NCBI GenBank assembly: GCA_022264855.1
Contig: JABYQU010000002.1
Coordinates: 1,054,001 to 1,118,000 of the forward strand
Length of the DNA: 64,000 nt
Direction of reading: 5' to 3'
Source of the DNA: Lenzites betulinus
Taxonomy: Eukaryota; Basidiomycota; Agaricomycetes; Polyporales; Polyporaceae
Below the pieces are notes generated by a model. The model was not told the DNA's origin and did not search any database. It saw nothing but the letters and a program-made list of their open reading frames with translations. Position numbers and translations under genes: made by a program. Positions 25,901-36,952 of the stretch are shown one piece after another (position 1 is the stretch's first letter; every line of letters starts with the position of its first letter).

Positions 25901-28900
25901 GGAATCGCTCTCAGCACCCGATTTTGACGACTTGAGGGGAGGACGTGATATCTCGGCAGACGGCAGCAGCTCTCTCTCCGCCGCAGGTGTTTCTTCAGCC
26001 TCAGCCTCTACCTGCGCGGGTTCCTTCTCCGACACCGGCCCCTTCTCCTTGGGCTTACGGGGTTCAACAACTGATTCCGAGTCAGAGACCTCCGACGTAG
26101 ACGACATCGACGCGAACGAGTCGCCCGTCACTCGTCGCATCGATGGCATGTGCTCCTCCGCCTCCGACACGCTTGCCGGCGCCGAGCGTTCGAAGTCCCA
26201 TGTCCCGTACAAGTCCGCCCGCTTGGGAAGCATGGCGCGCACCGAACCAAACGCTGTCCGTCGTCCGTTCTTATCCGGTTGCGCAAAACGCGGCTTCGGG
26301 AGCTTGTCGAAGTCCTGCTGCCATGCGACGATCTTGTCTTGTCGGTACGCCCGGACCTGATTGAGCGCAAGGGTGTCGGTGGGCGTGGATTCCTTGTACA
26401 CCTTGTCGATGAGCCGCGCGATGTTCTCCCTTTCCCACTCCGCCTTATTGATGAGGGTGTTGATGTGCGAGGTGAGTAGCGCGTCGGTCTCCTCCTCGCC
26501 GGTCGCCGCGTCGATGTTGATAAGCTTCAGGTCGTCGATGAGGGCAGAGTACCACGTATTGTTACGGCGATGGAGTCGCTCGTAGTCGGCGTTCTTGATC
26601 TCCAGCTTCATCTCGGGGCGGACGCGGACACGCATCGGGGGGTAGACGACCTCGTGCAGAATAATCGGATCCGCGACGAAACGTACCGTCATGCCCTTGA
26701 TCGCGAAGTAGCGGACGTGGTGCTGGTAGATGTTGTGTTCGCACCCGGCACCTTGCACCAGCTGTACATCGGCAGGATACAAGTGTAATTCCAAGAACTT
26801 AGCGAATGAGTACCGCTGCATCTCTGGGGAGACGGGGATGAATGGCGTCGCCGATCCGCACTTGCGACAAGCACTCCATGTGATGATAGCGTCCGGGGAC
26901 GGAAGGTGGTTCAAGCGGTTAATGATCTGGCCGTCCCATTGCTCGACAGCGACGGAGAGGCGGGTCTCGTTGTGAACGTACACTTTGCAGTGGCGTGCGA
27001 GGGGCTGATTGCAACTCTTGTTCTCGCAGATGGCCTTGGGATCGAGGAATTGCCTGAGTGTGTCCATCACCGAGTTCTCAATGAACTGACCGAGCGTGCA
27101 ATCATTGTCGCCGTAGAACGTGAGGTACTTCAATTTCGGCGGGAAGCAAGCGCGGGGGAAGCCAAGTTCGTCCATCGGCAGCGTAAGCTCCCAAAGGCTG
27201 ATGCACTGGTACTTGTCGACCTGGAAATCGTCGCCATTCTTGCGAAGATACCACTCCCATATGCGGCGCTGTTCAGAGTGTTGCCATTTCACAAGCTGAT
27301 GCTGGCTCTCGAGAGCAATATCCTGCGCAGTCTTAAGTTGTATAGCAGCTCTATCAAGGGGAGTGCGAGGAAGTGGGGAGGCGGTAAAGGCTTGCGGGAA
27401 TAGGTTCGGGGAGGCGGTTGGCGGGAGGTCGAAGTAACCCGGTCGCTCGTCGAGCGTGGGGATTTCGTCTTCGGGGGTAGGAGTCTTCGGGAGATCCGGT
27501 AGGGGGAGAGACTCGATTTGGGCAGCAACGTCGTCCGGGTCCGGCGTGGGGAACGATATCTGTATCGTCGTGGTAGAGTCCTCCGGCTTGTGTGCGGCAT
27601 TGCCGCGTTCCTCCCGGCGAATCACCTCATCCTCCCATTCGCGTTTCACACGTATGAGCTCGTCGTCCAGCTCCTTCATCCTGCGGATCGGGTAGGGCGG
27701 CGGGAACCGCAAGGTGGCAGAGACGGAAATGAATGTCTTCTTGTACGGCTCTAGGGACTCTTGTATACGTCGCGAGAGCCGTATCTGTTCGGCGTCCTCA
27801 TCCGGAAGATCCTCTATGGGATGATCCCTCGCAGAACCCGTAGCATCCTCATGGAGAGAGGCTGGGAAGTGGCCGAGAGTAAAGAAAGAGCTCTGTGTGG
27901 CAGCGAAGTGACCACCAGCGATCGGTGTGGTGGCATCCAGGGAAGCGTATGTGGGAGGGGTGGCTTCTGCGGTGAGCGGAGGGAGGGTTATGACGGAGTC
28001 TTTCCACAGGTGTGTCTCGAGCTTCAGGTTGCGGACCATGAAAGCAAGGAACCGGGTGACCTTCTTGATACGGCGCAGCGTCTCGATGTCGCCGCCGCGG
28101 AGGAGAATAGTACAGCCCATTTCGTTGTTACAACCCTCAAAGCGCATGTATGTCTTACGCCGGCCTGGGATTAAGGGGTGATCGAAGGTCTGCAGTCGGA
28201 AACGAGCGCAGTGGCCCAGGCGCGGTTCCAATGCCAGCTTGTCCATGGAAGAGAACACGTCCCCCTGCGTCATACGTGCCACGAACTGCACTGCGGAAGG
28301 CCTCACGGCTCGCGCAACCGCAATCTGCCGCTTCGCTAGGGCATCCAAAGCAAGCCTAGACACCGACTTCTCCGCAAGGACGACATGCGGCCGTAGGGCC
28401 GCAATCCGGCTGGCCAGGTTTCCCAGGTACTCCTTCTCCTGTCGGAAGATCTGGCCGAAGTGCATGTACTGGCCCTCCACTCGGTGGAACTCCAGAGGGA
28501 ACGTGACAAGCATGACGCGAGGGTTTTGCAATGCCCGCGACATCTGCTTATGCGCAACGTTCTTCGTGATCACCGCACCGTCGACGTATTCCGAGTCCTT
28601 GGGAGCGCCGCCGGGGATCTTCTTGATCTTCACATAGCGACGAACATCCATGTCTGCGCCTTGGCGGTGAGGATGCGCAGTGAACGTGAGCTCCCGCGCT
28701 ATGCGTAGTGCGAGCTTGAGAAGGGTCTCCTCCCATTCGCGAACGTTGGGTATATGCTCGGCTGTGAGCATCTGGCGCAGCATGATGCGTAGATGGAACA
28801 TTGAGATCAGGTTGAGCTCCTGCGCGTACCTGCATGGTTCGCATAAATATTCGTTGAAATATGACGGAACCTTGATAATCACTTACGCCGTACTTTCACG

Positions 28901-30461
28901 CCTTGTACGCCAGCCGGGCTCTCCAAACGCGCCCACGCTCCAGCTTTCCCCAAGACGGCTCTGGACGCGACTACGGATGAAGGGTGGCGAACCTTCGAAA
29001 TCTGCATAAGAGTTGAAGCGTGACCGGACGAACCCCGGGCTCTCGATGGCAGACGACTGCTCCGGAGAACTGAGAGGGAACTGAACGGAGCTGATAGCGC
29101 CCTCTATCGTCACCGGTACTGTCACTGGAAATTGGATGGGAGTATTCGATCCGCCTGCTTGGGGGGAATTATCGCGCTGGAATTTATCCCCCATGGAAAG
29201 GGAATCCTTGTCCTCCTCAGTGAGCACTCTCCGAAAGGGAACTGGATTCTCCCGGATAAACCTAGCAGTTGCGAACTCATCCAGCGGTGTGATAGGTCGC
29301 GAACCAAGCCCGCTATCGTCTGAGCCAGCATATAGCCTCCTAGTCTCAGCAATGGAGAACAGGTTGAAAGGCTCATCGGTACGCCCGAAAAGCTGGGATG
29401 CGGCGAACGGCGACTGCGGGTGGCCATACAAATTGAGTGAACGATCTGAACCAAACTGGTGGGCCGCAAAAGGTGAGGTCACGGATGACATGATTGAGCG
29501 GCGGTCGTCTTCGTCTTCGTCCTCGTCCACCTTTGCGAGCTTGTCCAAACACAGGTTACATATTCGGACCATCCCTTCTTGGCCGAAACGGGCGCCCTTG
29601 ATGATGTTGGAGGCGCAGCGAGAACAAAATATCTGGCCTGAACGATTTCATTAACCCGGTAGTTGCGCGGTGGCAGAACGCAAACGCGCACCGCATATCC
29701 GGCAATGATGTTTCCGCCGCCAAGTTGTGAAGACGCTCTTGCAGTCATAGCACTCCTTGCATAGCTCATCGTCCATCCAGTATTCCCGAGACAGCCCTGA
29801 GGAGGCGCGCTTAATTAATCAAAGCAGTAGCTCGAAATGGACCACGGTCACACATACCTTCTCCACGGATCCTGCGGATGACTTTAGACACAGATGCAGA
29901 CCGTTTGAAGCTCACGTTGGTCCTGATACTCCGCACATCGCTATCCTGTATTGGAAAGCCGGGAATAGCATATCCGCCACCGTCCAGTGTCTCAGGCCCG
30001 TACAGGGCACCCCGAGAGGGCGGTCGTTCATCCTCTTCTACATAGGAGGGTGTTTCAAACACCACTGGTGTGCGGGACACAAGGGGAGGAGCAGGGTTTG
30101 AAGGATTGATGTTAAATGGGATTTGTCTGTCTGGTCCAGACTTGACGGATGGGTTGGAGCGCGAGTACTGGAGAGAAGGTCGACGCTGTTCCGGCGGGGG
30201 GTTTCCCGAGAAAGTACTGGGGCGTGCAGGTGTCGCAGAGGGTCCGGTGGAAGAGAGCGGTGCAGCAAGGGTATTCTTGACCTTAGAAAATAGAGAAGAG
30301 ACGAGAGCGTAGGATGATTGGTCGTGTTCATCCTCCTCGGAGAAAGGGTTGAATGAGGTCAAGCTGGTAACATCATCGACAAGCTTGGTGCTGCTGCGGG
30401 AGCGAGACGAGGGGGCGCTGTGAGAATGGTCAACAGAGGCGTTGTCTGCGTGGTCAGTCAT
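22913..30461 (-). CDS. FAB1: 1-phosphatidylinositol-3-phosphate 5-kinase Fab1/PIKfyve
   Basis: Roughly 2,200-2,300 residues, close to yeast Fab1. Domains in order: Ser/Pro-rich N terminus from [10 protein letters not shown] (ATG at 30461); FYVE zinc finger with [21 protein letters not shown] (coded about 29.6-29.75 kb), which binds PtdIns3P on endosomes and vacuoles; a CCT/chaperonin-like domain in the 25.3-28.9 kb exon, including the apical-domain motif CTILLRGGD; the Cys-rich Fab1-specific region; a long acidic disordered linker; and the PIP kinase domain (coded about 22.9-24.5 kb) with [12 protein letters not shown] (lysine loop), KIYDLKGS and [13 protein letters not shown]. It ends LLDLWPDW at the TGA at 22913. 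The enzyme makes PtdIns(3,5)P2 and controls vacuole size and membrane traffic. All key kinase motifs are present. The start is about 220 bases from the divergent CSN2 start. Confidence 0.95.
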
Positions 30462-30680
30462 AGATTGGTGGTGAGGGCATCCGGGTCGTAACAGACATGA
30501 AGGCAGGATGAGGACGGAGTGGCAGACTTGGAGCAGGCGTAGCCGCGATATAGGCGACGCGTTAATCACGCGACGCGCATAGCTCACTCCTGCGCCACTT
30601 TCGCCTCCGTCTACCACCACACTCTACACTAGTGCCCTCTTTTGTTGGCTGTATCCGTCCTTAGACTACCCTCTGCTACC
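30462..30680. promoter_or_regulatory. Divergent promoter region between FAB1 and CSN2
   Basis: Only about 219 bases separate the two start codons, so both promoters and 5' leaders must be compact or overlap. No core element is obvious. Confidence 0.5.
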
Positions 30681-32710
30681 ATGGATGACGATGATGCCGA
30701 TTACATGCAAGGAAGCGACGATGAGGTGCGCACACCAACTCTCGCCCGCACCATCTCTGGCTCATCAGTGGCCGCCACCTTAGGACTACGGCTTCTCCTA
30801 CACTGATGGGGAGGACGGCGAGGAGGAGGAGAGCGCAGATGTAGAGAACATGTACTACGCCGCGAAATGTGGGCCCCCAATTATGTCCACAATGACGCGT
30901 CCACTGAACCATATCTAGCCAAGAAGGAGGATAACCCCGAGCAAGCTCTGAAAGAGTTCCGCGCGATCGTAGATCAAGAAGAGGAGAAGGGAGACTGGTA
31001 TGCTCCGCCTGTAATGGTGTTCACGAATTGTATGCTCACGGGTCCGACAGGGGTTTCAAGGCGTTGAAGCAATCCACCAAACTATTGTTCCTCACCCTCC
31101 ATAGACCTCCAGACGCCTTGAAGACGTATACTGAGCTGTTATCATATACCAAGTCTGCGGTGACACGAAACTACGCTGAGAAGACCATCAACAGCATTTT
31201 GGACTATGTTGGTGGCAGCAAGAGCGGCCCGGTCGAAGTAGACATTCTTGAACGGTTCTATGAGGCAACAAAGGCGGCACTTGCGCAAGCTAAGAACGAT
31301 GTCAGGCTGCCTCCCTTTCACATTAAACGTGATATTGACGGTATGAATAACAGCGATTATCTGCCAAAACGAACTTGAAGCTGGCCAAACTTTGGCTGGA
31401 TCGCAAAGAATACGGTCGACTCCAGAAGGTCCGTATCTATGCAAACACAGTTAACATGCCAATCCCTTATTTCTTCAACATCTCTTCTCAGATCTTGACC
31501 GAGTTGTATCGAACTACTATTGGAGAGAACGCCGAAGACCAGGCCCAGAAGGGTACTCAACTTCTAGAGATCTACGCGCTGGAGATACAGATGCACAACG
31601 AGAGGAAGAACTATAAGAAGCTAAAGGTAGTCCTCGGACTGAGTTCTGAGAGGATGATGTTCACACCCATATTGCGAACCAGGAGATCTACAACGCATCT
31701 AACGCCGTTCGCTCCGCCATCCCACATCCACGTATCATGGGTGTTATCAAGGAGTGCGGTGGGAAGATGTGGATGGGCGAACGTGCGTCTGTTGATTCGT
31801 ACAGCTGTGAAGACATCGTATTGATTGAATTCTTCAGGTCAATGGAATCGGGCTAGCGAGGACTTCTTCGAGTCCTTCAAGAATTACGATGAAGCCGGGT
31901 CTCCACAACGAATTCAGGTGCTCAAGTACCTCGTACTTGCCAACATGTTGACGGGCAGTGAAGTAAACCCGTTCGACAGTCAGGAAACCAAGCCGTAAGC
32001 ATTTATGAATATCCATGCTTGTCCTGGCTGACAATGCCGTCATTGTCAGGTACAAGAACGACCCTCAGATCAAAGCCATGACAGACCTGGTAGACGCCTA
32101 CCAACGACGTGAGGTTCATGCGGCCGAGAAGATCCTAAGAGGTAAGGTCATTCCTCGCCGCTGACCTCCACTGTCTAACATTATCGTAGAGAATAAGTCG
32201 ACCATCATGGACGACTCATTCATCAAGCAGTACATCGGGGAGCTTCTACGCAGTCTGCGCACGCAGTATTTGATTGACCTCATCAAGCCGTACACTCGCC
32301 TAGAGCTGTCGTTCCTCGCGAAGGTTTGGGGTGCTTCCCGATACATCTTGCCTCCAGTACTCACGAGACACCATGTAGCAACTGAACGTCGAGAACGAGG
32401 AGGTTGAAGAACTGCTCATCGGCCTCATTCTCGAGGGTAAAGTCGAGGGCCGCATCGACCAAGTCGCCATGCGGCTCGAGCTAGAGCCCAAGTAGGCGTT
32501 TTGATACATGCAGCGCCAGTTTCAAGTCTGGACTGACGCTTTCATTACAGGCATAGCCTCCAGAAAAAGCGCTATGGCGCTCTGGACAAATGGTCATCGG
32601 CGCTAGAGTTGATCCATACCACCGTGCTTGGAAAGAACAACAGTGGGCAGCGTGGCGACTTCGGGTTTGGCATGCCGGGCGAGAGCCTCGCTGGAGATGG
32701 AAGGTGGTAA
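30681..32710 (+). CDS. CSN2: COP9 signalosome complex subunit 2
   Basis: The start ACCATGG leads to an acidic N terminus ([35 protein letters not shown]) characteristic of Csn2. TPR-like helices follow, spread over about ten short exons: [62 protein letters not shown] and [20 protein letters not shown]. The C-terminal PCI domain includes [20 protein letters not shown] and [11 protein letters not shown], with the final helix [20 protein letters not shown]. It ends GDGRW at the TAA at 32708. The protein is a scaffold subunit of the COP9 signalosome, which removes NEDD8 from cullin ligases. It is convergent with the mitoribosomal gene that follows. Some internal splice sites are approximate, but the identification is secure. 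Confidence 0.92.
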
Positions 32711-33050
32711 GATGGTTCGTTGTGTACTCGCGTTTCGTGGCTTGTGCGGCCCCGTGCTCTCGATTGTTAGCTCTGTATCATCAGCATGTACCATTCTTCA
32801 CGTCGGAGCGCTGTTTGTGCCATGTGCGTGGCCCCTCAGGCACGTTTGGAAGGGCGATGAAAAGCCAAGACACCGAGATGAGGTGGGCGACGCGCACACG
32901 ATGGATTAATCCCGGATGTAGGAATATATGGTAGTCAAAGCCCGCGAGGCCGCCGCGAACGACAGTCCCAACCGATCGGTCTGCAGACTACGCTTCAGTG
33001 TGACGTCTACGCAGTGAGGGCAACGGGTTCCACATACTGGTCGTACTGGT

Positions 33051-33611
33051 CTACGTAGGGTGTGCCACAGGTGCGAACTCATAGGTCCATCCGTTCCTGG
33101 GCGGTGTGTCTGTTGGAATGCGCAACTCCCTCGGGAATAGCCCGCGTATCCTCGCCTCCACAGCCTTCTTCTCCGGTCCCTTGAGCTTCTTAAGCAGCTC
33201 CATCTCCGCCGAGCTCCTCGCGCGCGGGTCCTCCTCTTTGTTTGCCTCGGCATACAGCGCAGGTGCAACATGGCGGAGCGTCTCCATTGCTGTCTGCACG
33301 GACTCAAATTTGCGCTCGAGTTCGGCCATGCGCGCCCGGCGGACGTGCCGCTGGTGCAAGAACCACGCTCGTTCAATCGTCTCGTGCGCTTGCGCGGAGG
33401 GGATGGCGCGTTGGAGCCTTCGGCCAACGTCTGGCCGCCATGTGCCTACAGGCGAGGCCCGGTTGCGGATGTTCGAGGGGTAGAGGGCACGGCGGATGAT
33501 GTCGTTCCTGGGGTCGGCGCCAGACTCTTGTCGGCCAGCATAGCGCACAGAAGTCTGCGCGACGCGCAGGGGGAGCTTCTGCTTTCCCAGCGCGAGCAGA
33601 GGCGAGGACAT
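33051..33611 (-). CDS. MRPL40: Mitochondrial large ribosomal subunit protein mL40
   Basis: A single uninterrupted exon encodes 186 residues from ATG at 33611 (MSSPLLALGKQKLPLRVAQT). The basic N terminus fits a mitochondrial targeting sequence. The conserved core is IIRRALYPSNIRNRASPVGT, WRPDVGRRLQRAIPS and HETIERAWFLHQRHVRRARM, followed by a charged helix and RIRGLFPRELRIPTDTPP. This matches the fungal mL40 (yeast Mrpl28) family, a component of the mitochondrial large subunit. Lack of introns is unusual beside its intron-rich neighbours. An in-frame GTG further upstream extends the open frame but is not a likely start. It is convergent with CSN2, 340 bases apart. Confidence 0.85.
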   Translation of the reverse strand: MSSPLLALGKQKLPLRVAQTSVRYAGRQESGADPRNDIIRRALYPSNIRNRASPVGTWRPDVGRRLQRAIPSAQAHETIERAWFLHQRHVRRARMAELERKFESVQTAMETLRHVAPALYAEANKEEDPRARSSAEMELLKKLKGPEKKAVEARIRGLFPRELRIPTDTPPRNGWTYEFAPVAHPT

Positions 33612-35627
33612 GGTGGCGGCGAGGACGAGAGAGGGATTTTGGGACTCCGCCACGCGCTGGGCGCTCTGCTTGCTGTCGCGTAACGGCGTCTATCTCATTC
33701 TATCATACCGCCGCCAAACCGCCACCCGCCGTCAGCACTGCGCTCCCGCCGCAGCGCTACAAAACTCCAGTTCACCGGTCCTCAGTCGTCCCCGTACCTA
33801 TCTCTGTCCCAATGATATGATACAAGTCAACGTCCGAACGCATCTCGAAATTTATCGAGCTGAAGCTTAAAGCAGGTACTGGGCATGTGAGACACAACGA
33901 ACAACTTCTGTCCGTCCCGGGGACGCCTCAAACCAACATTTCGGCCCAGCTCGTATCCAGTGACCGTCTTATTATTTTCTCTCTGCAGTGTTCTCGAAGT
34001 TAACCGAGTGACAGTAGAATTCTTTGGCTCACAGGATATTGATAGCGTGGTCTGTCCCTCGTGGGGAATCCACGCGAGGACGCCGAAACCTAGAATTCCC
34101 AGATTTTTTCGATGACGATAATAAGGATGACGCCGCCTCGTACAAATACTACAGCTCCTCAAACCAGTATGAATTCTTTCTTGTGGCCCATTCCAACCGT
34201 TACTTTTACGGGGAGTCTCCAACCAAGCCACTGCCGCACGTACCCATTCGTCAACGTTTCCTAGGTGCAGGCAAGTGGTTGTTCCACGCCGAATAGGCAA
34301 TTACCACCGAGATTATCACTTTCCTTCACATAACCTTGTCAGGACCCACGCTGCATGAGAACAGACCACCCGCGCTCGCCGCGGAGCGTCATGAATCAGA
34401 ATACAGCCGCCTGGGTTGAGGCTGCATCGGAATTCGATACCCGTCCCAAGGCATTGGGCGGATGGAAGGCCTCACTTCGGGTTGCGTTATGTAAAGTTCC
34501 GCTCTCGTCACGCCCACTGCGCAGATGGTTCTGTAAGCGGAGTCTGCGTCCAGTGCAACTAAGCAGCATTCCCCCTTGCTGCCCACACGTTGACGGAAAC
34601 CCTGGAACCCGTGATGCTCCGCCCTCATGCCACGCACCATCGGCGGAACAATACATGTAAATTCGAGGGGAAGACAGTGGGGGTCAACATCTCAACGACA
34701 TATGCTCGCGCTCGTCGGCGGCTTTTGTGGTCGTGCACTCTCCGACGGCGATGTGCTAGGACCGCTATCTGACAGTGAGAAGCTGCCTGTGATCCCCGTC
34801 TGGTGTTAGACGTCTTCTGATAGATTCGTATCCAGCCCAGGATTGGTAGGCTTGCAACCGCGCTCCGGTGTCGTCTCATCCAGCTGCGACATGCAGAACC
34901 GCACGAAAGCCCTCCGTACCTTTGAGTCTTGACAAGCGACATTTATTCCACTGGTGACAGCCTCTCATCACGATGCCAACGCGTGTGTGGATGTGGCAGG
35001 TACGTGGTCTATCCTACGGCGTTTATGGGATTTGTGCATGACCGGTTTTGCGAGAGATGTGGCGATAGCCCGCGGTGGTGGGAGACATGCCCTGCATCTA
35101 TCCAACGCGCGTACTTCCGCAACCTGACAGACTGCGAGTGACGGCCCCTGTGTTCCAATACTCACGCGTTTCACACGCGTCGGAAGTTCACTCGGTCTTC
35201 AAGGCGCGTAACGTGTGCGCCGTTAGTATATCGTTCTGGTGGCAGAATTGATTAATTATATACCTGAGACTCTAGCCGTTCCTTGGCTTGAAACTCTGAC
35301 CATCGATGGCTCTGTACATGGATTAACCCAATATCCTGGCAACGTATTGCTTGAGTGCCGCACTATTAATATTTACAATCGCTCCAGAGCAAGTACCTGC
35401 AATTGGTGCATAGGTGCCGTATGTGGTGACCGTAGTGAGAGTACTTTATCGCACGAAGCCTGCGCCAAGTACCGCCTAGTTCACTAGCAGTATTACCACT
35501 TGTAAGAAGTTGTCGGTGACCAACCCAACTTAAAGCTTAGGCGCCCATTGCCATTCGTGGAAATCCTTGGATGGACGAAGTCTGAGAGCGCTTCGGGTGC
35601 AGTACTCGACCTCTCACCTCTGTCCTG
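33612..35627. other. Gene-poor 2-kb interval
   Basis: No ORF in this interval has a recognisable domain, a good ATG context or a consistent exon chain. Composition is less GC-rich than in the flanking genes and resembles the larger island at 41.5-48.7 kb. I saw no tRNA-like or transposon-end structures. The promoter of the mL40 gene must be at its left edge and that of uL1m at its right edge. Confidence 0.5.
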
Positions 35628-36768
35628 ATGTCACTCACTCTGGCCCAGCTCGCGTCCCGCTGTCGACAATGTAGTGGAACAGCCAGCCTCTTGGTGAACT
35701 AGATTGCGCACAGGTCTTTGGGAATCCTTGCTGACGTGGTTGCAGAGGTATGCGCCTCAAAGACAATTTCACTACACCCCCGCCGTTCTGGCCCGCAAGG
35801 AGAGGAAGGTCCCCGCTCCGACCAAGAAGCAGCTTGCCATTAAGGAGCGGAAGCGGGCAAAGAAATCGAAGAAAAATCTGTATGAGAAGGAGAAGATGAC
35901 GCTGGCGGACGCGATCGACGTCCTCCGGGTACGTCCTGTAACCTGCTGGCGTGAATGTCTCTCACTCCGAACTCGCTCAGGCGGTCGAAGTTGCGTCACC
36001 CGAGTCTACGTACGAGCTCGTCGTGAAGACCGAGATGGGTAAAGGTACCACCATCCCGAAGGGCCGTTACAACCTTCCCAGAGAGACCAAGGAGCAGTCG
36101 AAGGACCGTATCCTCGTCTTCGCCGAGGGAAGGCAGGCAGAGGAGGCCAAGAAGGCTGGTGCTGATATTGTTGGAGGCCCGGAACTTGTCGAGGGTGTAC
36201 GTTCAACTCATACTATCGCGCGTTCATATAATTGAATTGCCTGCCAGATCATCAACGGACGCTACCAAGCGACCATGTTCCTATGTAGCCGCTCCCTCAT
36301 TCGTGGCATCACCCCTAGGCTTGGACGTGTTCTTGGTCCTCGCGGTCTGATGCCGTCGGAACGTAGAGGCACGGTCACCGACGACATCGCTGGTTTCATT
36401 CGGAGGTTGAAGGGCACAAGCGAGTGGAAGGGCGACAAGGAAGGCACCATCCGGCAGCCGATCGGGAAGGTAACGCGTTTATCTTCAGGCCGCATTGGAC
36501 CGCTAACTTATGTTTTCTTAGATGCATTTTCCGGTGACTGACGTTGTCAAGAACGTCCGGTACTTCCTGAATGTGGTGAAGCGCGCAACGGGCAACATTC
36601 GCGACCCTAAGGCCGACACTAACAAGAAAGAGACCAGCCAGAAGCCTAGTGAGTTGTATCACTTTTGAGCTCTGTGGGCGTTACTGAACCCTATTGGTAG
36701 CACAAGCGATAACACGCGTGCTCTTGAGCTCCCGGCAGGGTCCGAGTATTCAGATCGCGGACGCGTAA
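35628..36768 (+). CDS. MRPL1: Mitochondrial large ribosomal subunit protein uL1m
   Basis: The first exon (35628-35693, MSLTLAQLASRCRQCSGTAS) joins in phase 0 to 35746 (RYAPQRQFHYTPAVLARKER), giving a basic N terminus that fits mitochondrial import. The L1 fold follows: KEKMTLADAIDVLR, ESTYELVVKTEMGKG, ILVFAEGRQAEEAKKAGADI and the hallmark GRVLGPRGLMPSERRGTVTD. Then come QPIGKMHFPVTDVVKNVRYF and a C terminus ending SIQIADA. L1 forms the flexible stalk of the large subunit near the E site. Five exons are visible, with introns of about 50-60 bases. It is convergent with RSM22, about 185 bases between stops. Family assignment is secure; the first exon is chosen because it alone gives an ATG and matching phase. 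Confidence 0.9.
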
Positions 36769-36952
36769 ACGTTGCCTTCACGCTCACCGCTCATGTCCAC
36801 TTCGCTCGTTTACCTCACTATAATCAGCATTATTAATTGAATCCCCTCCCCCGATGGATGGCTTCCCTATAGAGCGGTGTGGAGCATTATATGAGACGCT
36901 GCTACAATACGGTACGATAGCGATTACAAGGAAAGCACGACAACACGACGAA

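Noticed and set aside
33827..34300. 158-codon minus-strand frame and a plus-strand frame rich in Asp/Tyr/Ser in the 2-kb gap
   Set aside because: Neither starts with a well-placed ATG or resembles a known protein; they overlap each other.
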